NCBI RefSeq assembly: GCF_023656745.1
Contig: NZ_JAMOKO010000004.1
Span: 98,238-162,237 of the forward strand
Reading direction: 5' to 3'
Source: Collinsella sp. BG-O-102
GTDB lineage: Bacteria > Actinomycetota > Coriobacteriia > Coriobacteriales > Coriobacteriaceae
DNA: 64,000 nucleotides
Shown: positions 19,894 to 29,686 of the stretch, one piece after another
How the letters are laid out: every line of letters begins with the position of its first letter
Numbering within the stretch: position 1 is the first letter of the stretch
Translations under genes and position numbers: made by a program
The notes under the pieces: generated by a model
The model's database searches: none
Seen by the model: only the letters and a program-made list of their open reading frames with translations
What the model was told of the DNA's origin: nothing

Positions 19894-19929
19894 GTATATA
19901 CGTCGAATCGGTTTTGCAGAAGGGATCCC

Positions 19930-20397
19930 ATGAACAGTGCAAGTGCCAAGCGCATCGACATCATCTCGGACACCCACGGCTATCTATCGCCCGCGCTTCT
20001 GGACGAGCTCAAGGGCGCAGATCTGATCATCCACGCCGGAGACCTAACGTCCGAGATGGATTACGAGCATCTATGCACCATCGCCCCCGTGCGAGCGGTC
20101 CTGGGCAACAACGACTACTACCGCGATTACGGCCCCGATGTAGACCGTCTGGCCCTCTTCACCTACGAAGGACTCAAATTCGCCGTAGCCCACTACCGCG
20201 AAGACCTTCCGGTGGGATCCGTAGACGTAGCCATCAACGGTCACACCCACGTAACCAAAGAAGCCCAAGTAGGCCGCTGCCTGGTCCTCAATCCCGGTAG
20301 CGCCAGCTACCCCAGAGGCACCCGAGGCCCCACCATGGCCAGAATGCTCGTCAAGGACGGCAAGATCCTGAGCACCAAATTTATTGACCTGGAGTAA
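19930..20397 (+). CDS. YfcE/MJ0936-type metallophosphoesterase
   Basis: 155-residue cytoplasmic calcineurin-like phosphodiesterase. All short metal-binding motifs are present in order: DxH in IISDTHGY, GD in HAGDLTSE, GNND in LGNNDYY, H in AHYRED and GHTH in INGHTHVT. These enzymes hydrolyse model phosphodiesters; the physiological substrate is generally unknown. The ATG at 19930 follows AGAAGGGA. Very short for the superfamily but normal for this branch. A strong terminator follows immediately. Confidence 0.92.
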   Translation: MNSASAKRIDIISDTHGYLSPALLDELKGADLIIHAGDLTSEMDYEHLCTIAPVRAVLGNNDYYRDYGPDVDRLALFTYEGLKFAVAHYREDLPVGSVDVAINGHTHVTKEAQVGRCLVLNPGSASYPRGTRGPTMARMLVKDGKILSTKFIDLE

Positions 20398-20405
20398 CCG
20401 CAACA

Positions 20406-20440
20406 AAAACGGGGGATGCACAACGCATCCCCCGTTTTTT
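20406..20440 (+). terminator. Strong intrinsic terminator of the phosphodiesterase gene
   Basis: AAAACGGGGGATGC pairs perfectly with GCATCCCCCGTTTT across 5 nt, followed by T residues; the A-rich left arm makes it potentially bidirectional. Confidence 0.95.
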
Positions 20441-20554
20441 ATGAGCCAAAGGCGGAAGTTCAACAAGATCCATCAGACCAACCCCGCCGAGGAGCACGCG
20501 GGCTAGCCGCGCAGCGGCGCACGCCTGCAAAACTGGTTGAATAATGTGACGGCA

Positions 20555-20698
20555 GGGAGGGTCTCCGGGGCTGGGGGCGGGGGTTAAGTTTGTCGCGAGT
20601 TCCGCACGCAAAGGAAAGCACTTAATGTGCTTTCCGTCTTGCGCAGGACTGTAGAGCAGCAAACTTAACCCGCGCCAGCCGGCCCCGGAGACCCTCCC
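20555..20698. repeat. Long GC-rich inverted repeat with an inner hairpin
   Basis: The region between the phosphodiesterase gene and the tRNA holds no gene. GGGAGGGTCTCCGGGG...GGTTAAGTTT (20555-20591) is inverted at 20661-20698 with a few mismatches. The centre contains GGAAAGCAC/GTGCTTTCC. It resembles the palindromes at 23315-23400 and 24223-24306 in size and position but not in sequence. Confidence 0.85.
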
Positions 20699-20730
20699 GG
20701 AGGGCCCAAAAAATATTTTCAAAAAAGTTG

Positions 20731-20760
20731 TTGCGCACCGGACAGACTTCTGTGTATACT
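20731..20760 (+). promoter_or_regulatory. Promoter of tRNA-Asp
   Basis: TTGCGC (20731-20736) and TATACT (20755-20760) are separated by 18 bp and lie about 46 bp before the mature tRNA 5' end, as expected for a stable-RNA promoter. Confidence 0.7.
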
Positions 20761-20806
20761 AATCCCCGCAGCGCACGCGAGCGGAAACAAACGCGAACGA
20801 CTGCCT

Positions 20807-20884
<78 letters not shown>

Positions 20885-20892
20885 ACGCAATT

Positions 20893-20920
20893 AAAGCCAC
20901 GTCTTCGGACGTGGCTTTTT
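20893..20920 (+). terminator. Terminator of tRNA-Asp
   Basis: AAAGCCACGTC/GACGTGGCTTT with a TTCG tetraloop and a T tract, 9 nt after the CCA end. Confidence 0.95.
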
Positions 20921-21227
20921 GCGTTTGATAGGACCTTGATCCCATCGGCCCCTTTCACCCAAAACAAAATCCTTCCAATTCCCGGACAAGCTCCGTTTGA
21001 GACATGTGTTCAAACAAAGCGTTTGTTGCGCAACACCTGTTCAACGAAGCAGGGGGTTAGGTTATACTGATTTGCACTATGGGCCGTTTTTGATGCAAGA
21101 GGCTTCAAACGCGGCATTCAGTGGGCACCCGTTTTGCTATTTGGGCGTCCATACGGTCATTGGTGTCTCGACGTAAGCTCGGCTCCGGAGCTCGTTCGAG
21201 CTGTTCCTATTCCTTGAAAGGGGAAAA
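20921..21227 (+). promoter_or_regulatory. Promoter region of the Rrf2 gene with a TGTTGCGCAACA palindrome
   Basis: About 300 bp without a gene. A perfect 12-bp palindrome TGTTGCGCAACA lies at 21024-21035 beside CAAAC/GTTTG inverted words. TATACT at 21063-21068 is a likely -10 box, so the palindrome sits just upstream of the promoter core, a good operator position for Rrf2 autoregulation. Confidence 0.5.
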
Positions 21228-21713
21228 ATGGACATATCGAGGAAGACTGATTACGCCCTTCGCATGCTCGCGATGCTTGCCGAGGACCCGGAGCGTCTGC
21301 TTTCTGTTCGCACCGCCGCCGAAGAGGTCAATGTCCCGTATTCGTTTGCCCGTTCGATTCAGCATGGTTTGGTTCAGGCCGGTATTGTGGAGAGCCTGCG
21401 TGGCGTCCATGGCGGCATGCGTCTTAAGGTCAGCCCCGACGATGTCACCATCCGCCAGGTCGTCGAGGCCGTTCAGGGCCCCATGGTCATGAACGATTGC
21501 ACCGCGCCCGATGGCGACTGTGCACGCATGGGTACGTGCTGTTATCATCCCCTGTGGGCCGGAGCTCAAGCGCTGATGCGCGACTACCTCGATTCCGTTT
21601 CGCTGGGCGATATCGTCGCTCACCGCCAGTTCCCGGCCGTCGATTCCAAGTTCGCCGACCGCGACGCGTTTCCCGAGTACGCCACCTGTGCGTGCGCTTG
21701 CCGGGAGGAATAG
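21228..21713 (+). CDS. Rrf2-family transcriptional regulator
   Basis: 161-residue winged-helix regulator. The N-terminal MDISRKTDYALRMLAMLAED is the classical Rrf2 opening, and the recognition helix region VPYSFARSIQHGLVQAGIVES with the wing GVHGGMRL follows. Three or more cysteines in NDCTAPDGDCARMGTCCYHPLW match the Fe-S ligand region of IscR/NsrR/RsrR-type members, so an iron-sulfur sensor is likely. The additional CACAC near the C-terminus is unusual. The start follows GAAAGGGG. It lies 21 nt upstream of a MutY-like gene and probably forms an operon with it. Sensing of iron, nitric oxide or oxidative stress is an inference. Confidence 0.93.
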   Translation: MDISRKTDYALRMLAMLAEDPERLLSVRTAAEEVNVPYSFARSIQHGLVQAGIVESLRGVHGGMRLKVSPDDVTIRQVVEAVQGPMVMNDCTAPDGDCARMGTCCYHPLWAGAQALMRDYLDSVSLGDIVAHRQFPAVDSKFADRDAFPEYATCACACREE

Positions 21714-21734
21714 CGCTGCATAAGGAGCATAGCC

Positions 21735-22640
21735 ATGATTCAGGACCCCTTTCGTTCGATGATTCGTTCGGAAGGGGTCCTGCGTTATCGCGACCTTCCG
21801 TGGCGCCGCACGCGCGACCCGTACATTATTTGGCTTTCCGAGGTTATGCTGCAGCAAACGCAGGTGCCGCGCGTGGAGACGCGTATGCCCGCGTGGCTCG
21901 ATCGCTTTCCGACCGTGCAGGCGCTTGCCCAGGCCGCGCCTTCCGATGTTTTGGACGCTTGGCAGGGGATGGGCTACAACCGGCGTGCTCTGGCGCTTCA
22001 CAGAGCCGCTCAGTGCGTTATGGAAGACTGGGGTGGGGAGTTTCCACGTGAGACGCGCGACCTGGTCGCCCTGCCCGGTATTGGCCCAGCGACGGCGCAG
22101 GGCATCCGGTCGTTTGCGTTCGATCTACCGGGTGTGTATCTGGAGACCAACGTGCGCACGGTCTTTCTGCATCATTTCTTTCCCGATGTGCCGGCCGTTC
22201 CCGATCGCGAGCTGGTGCCGCTGATTCAGGCCGCCTGTCCGGCGGCTCCCGGTGCGACGGCGGATGAGATCGCTCCCTTTGCCGTGCCGCTCGACGATGC
22301 CGACACACCGCGCGCATGGTATTACGCGCTGCTGGATTATGGCGCGTATCTTAAGAAGACGCTGCCCAATCCGTCCAGGCGCTCGGCGAGCTATAGCCGT
22401 CAGTCCAAGTTTGAGGGCTCGCGCCGCCAAAAGCGCGCTCATATTGTGCGCATGCTGCTGGCGGCGCGCGATGGGCGGCCGGCGGGCATCACACTCGCCG
22501 AGGCGGTGGCGGGTGTCAACGAAATGGAGGCGGCGGCAGGCCGCGAGCCGGTCGATCACGATCTTGTCGCAGGCATTTTGGCCGACTTGGAGCGTGAGGG
22601 CTTTTGCCGTGTGGAGGGTGACCGCTGGCTAAGCGTGTAG
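21735..22640 (+). CDS. MutY-like HhH-GPD DNA glycosylase lacking the Fe-S cluster and NUDIX domain
   Basis: 301-residue base-excision repair protein. The N-terminal LPWRRTRDPYIIWLSEVMLQQTQV (Glu36 in SEVMLQQTQ) and the helix-hairpin-helix LPGIGPATAQGI (113-124) are MutY hallmarks. The catalytic Asp position of the usual DGNV/DTNV motif is Glu137 in LETNVRTVF. The four cysteines of the 4Fe-4S loop are absent (the segment reads DYGAYLKKTLPNPSRRS), and there is no C-terminal 8-oxoG-recognition domain. The last 80 residues look like a small winged helix. I recall similar short homologues in other anaerobes, so this may be a distinct subfamily. Substrate uncertain; A:8-oxoG is only the closest analogy. 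Confidence 0.8.
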   Translation: MIQDPFRSMIRSEGVLRYRDLPWRRTRDPYIIWLSEVMLQQTQVPRVETRMPAWLDRFPTVQALAQAAPSDVLDAWQGMGYNRRALALHRAAQCVMEDWGGEFPRETRDLVALPGIGPATAQGIRSFAFDLPGVYLETNVRTVFLHHFFPDVPAVPDRELVPLIQAACPAAPGATADEIAPFAVPLDDADTPRAWYYALLDYGAYLKKTLPNPSRRSASYSRQSKFEGSRRQKRAHIVRMLLAARDGRPAGITLAEAVAGVNEMEAAAGREPVDHDLVAGILADLEREGFCRVEGDRWLSV

Positions 22641-22754
22641 CCCACCCGAATCTGAAAAACAGGATTGTAAGGTTTAGATTTTCGACATGAGGGCATCCTA
22701 AAGACAAGGTCGCTCGAAGCCTACGGGCGGCATGTGTTGAAGGGAAGTACACCT

Positions 22755-23294
22755 ATGGATTTTGAGAACTCTCAGACCAAGAAGAACCTCGAGACCGCTT
22801 TTGCCGGTGAGTCCCAGGCGCACACTAAGTATCGCTACTATGCATCCAAGGCCAAGAAGGACGGCTACGTTCAGATCTCGAATATATTTGCCGAGACCGC
22901 AGGCAACGAGTCAGAGCACGCCAAGCTGTGGTTTAAGTATCTGCATGACGGCGCCGTTCCCGACACTCTGGACAACTTGCGTGATGCCGCTGCGGGCGAG
23001 AACTACGAGTGGACCACGATGTACGACGAGTTCGCCAAGACCGCCGAGGAGGAGGGCTTTACTGAGATCGCCGCAAAGTTCCGTGGCGTCGGCGCTGTCG
23101 AGCAGGCTCACGAGGAGCGCTACAACAAGCTTGTCGAGCGCATTGAGTCGGGCGAGGTGTTTGAACGCGAGGGCGTGAAGGTGTGGAAGTGCCTGAACTG
23201 CGGGCACCTGCATGTTGGTGCCGAGGCGCCCGAGGTGTGCCCGGTTTGTAACCACCCGAAGGCGTACTTTGAGGAGCAGGTGGTGAACTACTAG
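22755..23294 (+). CDS. rbr: Rubrerythrin
   Basis: 179-residue cytoplasmic peroxidase that detoxifies H2O2 in anaerobes using a ferritin-like di-iron site and a rubredoxin centre. The ferritin-like domain has iron-ligand glutamates in [23 protein letters not shown] and [12 protein letters not shown]. The C-terminal rubredoxin-like knuckles are CLNCGHLH and [10 protein letters not shown]. The ATG at 22755 follows TGAAGGGAAG; an in-frame upstream TTG is not preferred. It lies 114 nt downstream of the MutY-like gene, forming an oxidative-stress neighbourhood with the Rrf2 regulator. Length and motifs are complete. Confidence 0.97.
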   Translation: MDFENSQTKKNLETAFAGESQAHTKYRYYASKAKKDGYVQISNIFAETAGNESEHAKLWFKYLHDGAVPDTLDNLRDAAAGENYEWTTMYDEFAKTAEEEGFTEIAAKFRGVGAVEQAHEERYNKLVERIESGEVFEREGVKVWKCLNCGHLHVGAEAPEVCPVCNHPKAYFEEQVVNY

Positions 23295-23314
23295 CGCCGA
23301 TACGAACGTGGGCT

Positions 23315-23400
23315 GGGCCGGGAGGGCGGGATTACCTTCCCTCCCCGCTCACGGCTTCGCAGGGTCGCGTTGAGGGAAGGTAATCCCGCCCTCCCGGCCC
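23315..23400. repeat. Perfect 29-bp inverted repeat, module 1
   Basis: GGGCCGGGAGGGCGGGATTA...CCTC at 23315-23343 is perfectly inverted at 23372-23400. The loop contains GCTCACGGCTTCGCAGGG, shared exactly with the palindrome at 24223-24306. Confidence 0.95.
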
Positions 23401-23449
23401 GCTTTGGGTCGTCGCGTGCTCGTTACTGAAAAGCTGATTAGAAGTTTGT

Positions 23450-23479
23450 GTGCCGCCCCTTTTGGGGCGGCACGTTTTT
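23450..23479 (+). terminator. Terminator of rubrerythrin, part of the duplicated module 1
   Basis: GTGCCGCCCC/GGGGCGGCAC with a TTTT loop, then GTTTTTG. The 50 nt before it (TCGTCGCGTGCTCGTTAC..AAAAGCTGAT) recur before the terminator at 24357. Confidence 0.93.
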
Positions 23480-23571
23480 GTAGGGGGACTGGTTGGGACG
23501 GCATCGTTCATGGGTGGGGTACACTGGGTAGCGACTTTTAGTTTATCTACTACCTGATGGGGTGTTTTTGT

Positions 23572-24204
23572 ATGGGTAAGAAGTCTCGGGCTCGGGTTGC
23601 TGCGGCGGGGACTCGCAAGGATCCTGGTCGTCGGGTCCCTGAGGGCAAAAAGGCCGATCGTGCCGAGAAGGACAAGAAGGTCGGCGCGCATGCTCATCCT
23701 GAGTGGGCGCCCCATTTGAATTCGGCGAGTGAGGACCTGACCGCCAAGCTGTTTACGATGGTCGAGGTTATCTTGGGCGTGGTGCCCGTGGTGGTCATCG
23801 GTCTGTTCCTGGCCTCTAAGGATGCTACGAGTGTGGATAAGCTCACCGATGTCTTTTCTCAAGACCCCTCGATGGTGGTTGCGTTTATCTCTGCGTGCCT
23901 GCAGCCGTTTGTGGCGTACATGCTGTACATGATTTATCGCAAGTACTGCGAGGGCGATGCGGGCTTTGCCGCCGGCAACCTGATCGGCCTCTTGTGCTCC
24001 GAGATTTTGTTGCTCAATATCCCGGGCGTTATCGGCATGGGCATCTTGCTGTGGCGTGTTTGGCGCAATGTCGCCCCGCACTTTGAGAGCTGGCTGTTTG
24101 AGCGTCGTTTTACGGGCGTGGTGGCCGACATTGCCGGTTCGCTCGTGATTCTAGTCTTGGCGTTTTTGTGTGCCACCGCTGCTCGCGGTCTTTCGGGCAT
24201 GTAA
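23572..24204 (+). CDS. Hypothetical membrane protein
   Basis: 210 residues if the ATG at 23572 is used (GGGG about 10 nt upstream); an alternative ATG at 23557 adds MGCFC. The N-terminal 45 residues are strongly basic and hydrophilic (KKSRARVAAAGTRKDPGRR), followed by four likely membrane helices: about 65-85, 104-126, 133-155 and 182-205. No motif allows a function call. It is bracketed by two copies of a palindrome-plus-terminator module, and its codon use is like the rest of the chromosome. A housekeeping small integral membrane protein of this lineage is the simplest reading. Confidence 0.75.
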   Translation: MGKKSRARVAAAGTRKDPGRRVPEGKKADRAEKDKKVGAHAHPEWAPHLNSASEDLTAKLFTMVEVILGVVPVVVIGLFLASKDATSVDKLTDVFSQDPSMVVAFISACLQPFVAYMLYMIYRKYCEGDAGFAAGNLIGLLCSEILLLNIPGVIGMGILLWRVWRNVAPHFESWLFERRFTGVVADIAGSLVILVLAFLCATAARGLSGM

Positions 24205-24222
24205 TCTGCCCCCACCGACCAC

Positions 24223-24306
24223 GGAGCGCAGGGCGGGGAAACCTTTCCCTCTCGCTCACGGCTTCGCAGGGTCGCGCGAGGCAAAGGTTTCCCCGCCCTG
24301 CGCTCC
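24223..24306. repeat. Perfect 24-bp inverted repeat, module 2
   Basis: GGAGCGCAGGGCGGGGAAAC..TTT at 24223-24246 is perfectly inverted at 24283-24306. The loop shares CTCGCTCACGGCTTCGCAGG with the module at 23315 although the arms are different sequences. Confidence 0.95.
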
Positions 24307-24356
24307 GGCGTTGAGTCGTCGCATGCTCGTTACAGAAAAGCTGATAATAAGTTTGT

Positions 24357-24384
24357 GTGCCGCCCCTTTGGGGCGGCACTTTTT
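24357..24384 (+). terminator. Terminator, part of the duplicated module 2
   Basis: GTGCCGCCCC/GGGGCGGCAC with a TTT loop, then TTTTTG; nearly identical to the terminator at 23450. The remaining 250 bp up to the next gene show no further structure I can support. Confidence 0.93.
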
Positions 24385-24637
24385 GTGTGGGGTCCCGGTC
24401 TCCACAATTTTCGTCAAGCTTTTGGTTAGATTTTGGTCAGTTGGCGTAAGGGTGGAAGGCCAAAAGATTGCTGGCGAAAAAAGCTCAGAGAAAGTGCTGG
24501 TAGGGGAGTTGTTGAGCTTTTCGACAGCTTTTGAGCAAAAGAAACTTTGTGGCTATTGCCGGCGATTGCGTTGTCGCGGTCATGGCGGTGCGGGATGCTG
24601 GTCGTAAGCGTCGAACGCTCCGATTTTGGAGGCCAAC

Positions 24638-25072
24638 ATGGACCTGTTTCTTGAGACCCCACAGCAACAAGCCGAGCGCATGCTGCGGCAGCAGCGGCGG
24701 CTTATAGAGATGCAAATGCAAGGGGTTGCCAACCAGGCGCCCGTGCAAAACGTCGTGCCCGCTGCTGTACCTGCAGCCGTGCCCGGGTGCGAATCGGCAC
24801 CAGAGGCCTATTCCGTACAGCAAGATTCATATGCGCAGGAGCTCGCGTTCGACAAGCGTCGTGCGCGTCGTCGCCGCGTGGGCCAGCGCCTGCGCACATT
24901 GGCGATGATCGTGCTCATTCCGTTAGGACTTGCGGCAATCTTCTTGGCCTCATATGCCCTCACGTGCATTCTCAACGGTGCCTCGCCCAATGAGGTGCTC
25001 CAGCATCTAGCGGCCCTGGGCCAGCGCCTAGGCGATGTCGCAACAACCATCCGCGCCGGCTGGGAGAGTTAG
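24638..25072 (+). CDS. Small single-pass membrane protein
   Basis: 144 residues from the ATG at 24638, which has GGAGG five bases upstream; an in-frame TTG at 24626 overlaps that site. The N-terminal third is Gln-rich and helical (TPQQQAERMLRQQRRLIEMQMQ), the middle is an Ala/Pro/Val linker, then a basic patch (DKRRARRRRVGQRLR) precedes one membrane helix at about 93-114, leaving a short extracytoplasmic tail. This suggests N-in topology. No known domain is recognised. It stands alone upstream of the nucleotidyltransferase pair and has no terminator of its own that I can see. Confidence 0.7.
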   Translation: MDLFLETPQQQAERMLRQQRRLIEMQMQGVANQAPVQNVVPAAVPAAVPGCESAPEAYSVQQDSYAQELAFDKRRARRRRVGQRLRTLAMIVLIPLGLAAIFLASYALTCILNGASPNEVLQHLAALGQRLGDVATTIRAGWES

Positions 25073-25162
25073 CGTTTGTCACATTAGGACTTCCAGGGTG
25101 TACGAATTATCGCCACGAGCAGAATTCTTGCATCCTGTGGGTCCTGTCGTGCGACTGAATAG

Positions 25163-25183
25163 TATTATTGAAGATAAATAATA
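25163..25183 (+). promoter_or_regulatory. Palindromic operator candidate upstream of the nucleotidyltransferase gene
   Basis: TATTATT is inverted as AATAATA around a 7-nt centre, about 13-33 bp upstream of the start codon at 25196, in an AT-rich stretch. This is a typical position for autoregulation of toxin-antitoxin-like operons. Confidence 0.5.
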
Positions 25184-25195
25184 ATAGGATTTGCT

Positions 25196-25726
25196 ATGTA
25201 TAAGCAGGATTTAGAGCAGACTCTTTTGGGCATTGACGAAGAGGCGGAGCTGGAAATAGGTCCAAGAGACGACAGGCCGAACGTTGTATTGGTGGGAGGA
25301 AGCGCCTTCATGCTAAACGATGTGACGAATCGTTCGGTTACACATGACATTGATGTGTTTGAGGCAGATAGGTGCCTCCGCGAGATCATAGCTCGATACC
25401 CCGAGGTGAATGGTATGGCGGTGGCATATTGTAATCAGATGCCGTTCAATTACGAAGATCGTTTGATTCCCTTGGATATTGGGGCGCGCTTTATCAGGTA
25501 CTTTACGCCATCCTTGGAGGACCTGGCGGTAATGAAGCTCTATGCCTGTCGTCCGAACGACATCATCGATCTTCATAGCCAGGCATTCGTCGACCGACTT
25601 GATTGGGGACTGCTCGAACGGCTTATATTCGACGAGGGCGAGGCGCTGGCGTCGTCGCCTTCGGAGCGGAGTTATCAAGAGATGGTCTGCGCATACAGCC
25701 AATACAAAAAGGAGGTGCTCGGTTGA
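25196..25726 (+). CDS. Nucleotidyltransferase-fold protein (DUF6036/AbiEii-like), candidate toxin
   Basis: 176 residues. The nucleotidyltransferase pattern is clear: VLVGGSAFMLN (32-41), then SVTHDIDVFEA with Asp51 and Asp53 as metal ligands and a third acidic strand (LIPLDIG). LEDLAVMKLYACRPNDIIDL resembles the conserved helix of AbiEii/DUF6036 proteins, where the Lys and Asp take part in catalysis. The DNA is more AT-rich than its surroundings, pointing to horizontal acquisition. It overlaps the next gene by 4 nt (TTGA), so the two are coupled. By analogy with type IV toxin-antitoxin systems it may modify tRNA or another substrate; this is inference. Confidence 0.7.
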   Translation: MYKQDLEQTLLGIDEEAELEIGPRDDRPNVVLVGGSAFMLNDVTNRSVTHDIDVFEADRCLREIIARYPEVNGMAVAYCNQMPFNYEDRLIPLDIGARFIRYFTPSLEDLAVMKLYACRPNDIIDLHSQAFVDRLDWGLLERLIFDEGEALASSPSERSYQEMVCAYSQYKKEVLG

Positions 25727-26286
25727 ATCTGACCTTTGAGGGATTCTTAAAAGGCTATTGCCGAGAGCTATCCGGACAGCAGTCGCTCAGTTTTAGAAAA
25801 CTGGTTAAGCAAGCGACGACGGTTGCGCCGCGCGTGGCGGAGCCCCTGTTTTTGCTCGCTTTGGCACAGGGTAAAGCCGAATACGTTCTGGGTTTATCCG
25901 AGGGTTCGTGGATGGAAGAGGGTTACCGAGGCGTTTTGTCCTTGTACGCCCAAACGGGTAGCCTGGCATCTCTATGCGCCGAGGACAAACTTCCTAATCG
26001 TTATGCCAACGTTTGGCGTGCGTATAGAGCGGTGAAGGAAAAGCCAGTGGCGGACAGAAGAATCAACGCCCTGATGCGAAAAAGAACGTTGGGAGCGCTA
26101 GAGGAATCGGGTGTAACGCGCTACGGTCTCTGCCGCGATTTGAATCTGAATAAGGGAAACGTGTACGCATATTTAGCCGGTGATGACTCAAAGGTGAGCA
26201 GGAAAACGGCGCGCCGCATTATGGAATATGCGGAGGAGAGGGGTGCCCAAGAAGGGGCCGGGCGCCCGGTGCGTGTGGCGGGGTAA
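25723..26286 (+). CDS. HTH-containing partner of the nucleotidyltransferase, candidate antitoxin
   Basis: 187 residues from a TTG start whose ribosome binding site AAGGAGG lies six bases upstream inside the preceding gene; the stop of that gene (TGA) overlaps the TTG. The N-terminal 110 residues are helical with no recognised domain. The C-terminal part GVTRYGLCRDLNLNKGNVYAYLAGDDSKVSRKTARRIMEYAE is a helix-turn-helix similar to phage-repressor types. The tight overlap and HTH make it a likely antitoxin or operon repressor, possibly binding the palindrome at 25163. A longer frame beginning at 25603 lies within the upstream gene and is not the start. Confidence 0.65.
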   Translation: MNLTFEGFLKGYCRELSGQQSLSFRKLVKQATTVAPRVAEPLFLLALAQGKAEYVLGLSEGSWMEEGYRGVLSLYAQTGSLASLCAEDKLPNRYANVWRAYRAVKEKPVADRRINALMRKRTLGALEESGVTRYGLCRDLNLNKGNVYAYLAGDDSKVSRKTARRIMEYAEERGAQEGAGRPVRVAG

Positions 26287-26337
26287 GATTGATCGCAGTT
26301 TTGATTGATGATCGATTGGGTTTGTTGGGCGGAGTCT

Positions 26338-27693
26338 ATGTCTGCTATTGATATTGCGCTTGTTGTGATTGCCTTGGTGGCGGTGGGAGTTGCTGTGGTT
26401 TGCGCCCTGCAGCTTAAAGGCCTTCGTGCCGAGTTGCGAGAGCGTGGCGGCAACGACGCGGAGACGCTCGCGGCGCTCGAGCAGGCCAACAGCGCGCTCG
26501 ATGCCCTCAACGTCGCGCTGGCAGAAACCCGCCGCACGGCAAATGCCATCGCGCAGCAGCAGACAACCGATGCGGCCGTGGAGCAGCAGCGCTACCTGAC
26601 CATTGCGCGCGAGTTCTCGCAGGCCGGCGACCGTATGGATGACCTGCGCCGCGAGACGGCCCAACAGCTTGGCGCCAACCGCGAGGGCATCGAGCGCCGC
26701 CTGGACAAGGTGCGCGAGACGGTCGATGCACAGCTGGGCGCCATCCGCAAGGACAACAACATGCAGCTCGATCAGATGCGCGCGACGGTGGACGAGAAAC
26801 TCTCCCGTACGCTCAACGACCGTCTGTCTGCATCGTTTAAGCAAGTGAGCGACCAGCTCGAGGCCGTGTACAAGGGTCTGGGCGACATGCAGTCTATCGC
26901 CACCGGCGTGGGCGACCTTAAGCGCGTGCTGGGCAACGTCAAGGCGCGCGGCATTTTGGGCGAGGTGCAGCTGGGCGCGATCCTGGCGGACATCCTTACA
27001 CCCGACCAGTATCTGGAAAACGTCGCCACCAGGCCCGGAGCCTCGGAGCGTGTTGAGTTTGCCGTCAAGCTGCCGGTGGACGAGGGCGACCCCGTGCTGC
27101 TGCCGATTGACTCCAAGTTTCCGGGCGACGCGTACGAGCACTTGCTCGACGCGCAGGAGTCGGGCGATGCGGAGACCGTGGCGGCTGCGCGCAAGACGCT
27201 CGACACCATGGTCAAGCGCGAGGCCAAGGACATCTGCGAAAAGTACCTGAGTGTGCCGGCAACGACCAACTTTGGCATCATGTTCGTGCCGTTTGAAGGA
27301 CTGTACGCCGAGATCGTCAGCCGCCCCGGGCTTATCGAAACTCTGGGCCGCGACTATCACGTCAACGTTGCCGGTCCCAGCACCATGGCCGCCATTCTCA
27401 ACAGCCTGCAGATGAGCTACCAGACGTTTAAATTGCAAAAACGTACCGACGACGTGCTGCGCGTGCTTTCCGCCGTCAAGGCCGAGCTGCCGCGTTATCA
27501 GGCGGCGCTGCGCCGCGCCCAGCAGCAGATCGAGACCGCGGGCAAAACGGTCGAGGGCATCATTACCACGCGCACCAACGTCATGGAGCGCAAGCTCAAG
27601 GACATCGACGCGCTGGAAGACGCCGACCAAGCCGATGAGATCTTGGGACTCACGCCCGCGGGCCTTCCCACAGACCAAGAAGACGAGGACTAA
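26338..27693 (+). CDS. rmuC: DNA recombination protein RmuC
   Basis: 451-residue protein of the RmuC family, thought to limit recombination at inverted repeats. Residues 3-24 form an N-terminal membrane helix, about 30-190 a long coiled coil rich in Ala, Glu, Arg and Gln, and the conserved core begins at VLGNVKARGILGEVQLGAIL. Core motifs visible: LPIDSKFPGDAYEHLL, then KYLSVPATTNFGIMFVPFEGLYAE and NVAGPSTMAAILNSLQM, where the nuclease-like fold of the family is predicted. The start ATG follows GGGCGGAG. In a chromosome full of palindromes this gene is of some interest. Confidence 0.95.
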   Translation: MSAIDIALVVIALVAVGVAVVCALQLKGLRAELRERGGNDAETLAALEQANSALDALNVALAETRRTANAIAQQQTTDAAVEQQRYLTIAREFSQAGDRMDDLRRETAQQLGANREGIERRLDKVRETVDAQLGAIRKDNNMQLDQMRATVDEKLSRTLNDRLSASFKQVSDQLEAVYKGLGDMQSIATGVGDLKRVLGNVKARGILGEVQLGAILADILTPDQYLENVATRPGASERVEFAVKLPVDEGDPVLLPIDSKFPGDAYEHLLDAQESGDAETVAAARKTLDTMVKREAKDICEKYLSVPATTNFGIMFVPFEGLYAEIVSRPGLIETLGRDYHVNVAGPSTMAAILNSLQMSYQTFKLQKRTDDVLRVLSAVKAELPRYQAALRRAQQQIETAGKTVEGIITTRTNVMERKLKDIDALEDADQADEILGLTPAGLPTDQEDED

Positions 27694-27820
27694 TTGCAAC
27701 AAGACGGTGGGGCATCGGCACAAACGCGGGTGCCCCACCGCTTTTCGTATCGCACTTGTCTGAAGCGTGCTCCAATGTGCAACAATGGCGTTTCGCCCTA
27801 TCAGACGCGAAAGGAAGCCC

Positions 27821-29623
<1,803 letters not shown>

Positions 29624-29686
29624 GGTCCCCGTACGTGGGACAATCGTTTCCGTGAAGTTATGTTTTTGCCGAGCCGAGGAGTCGAT

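Noticed and set aside
25603..25722. N-terminal extension of the HTH partner gene inside the nucleotidyltransferase gene
   Set aside because: No ribosome binding site there, whereas AAGGAGG precedes the TTG at 25723 and the arrangement gives a normal 4-nt overlap.
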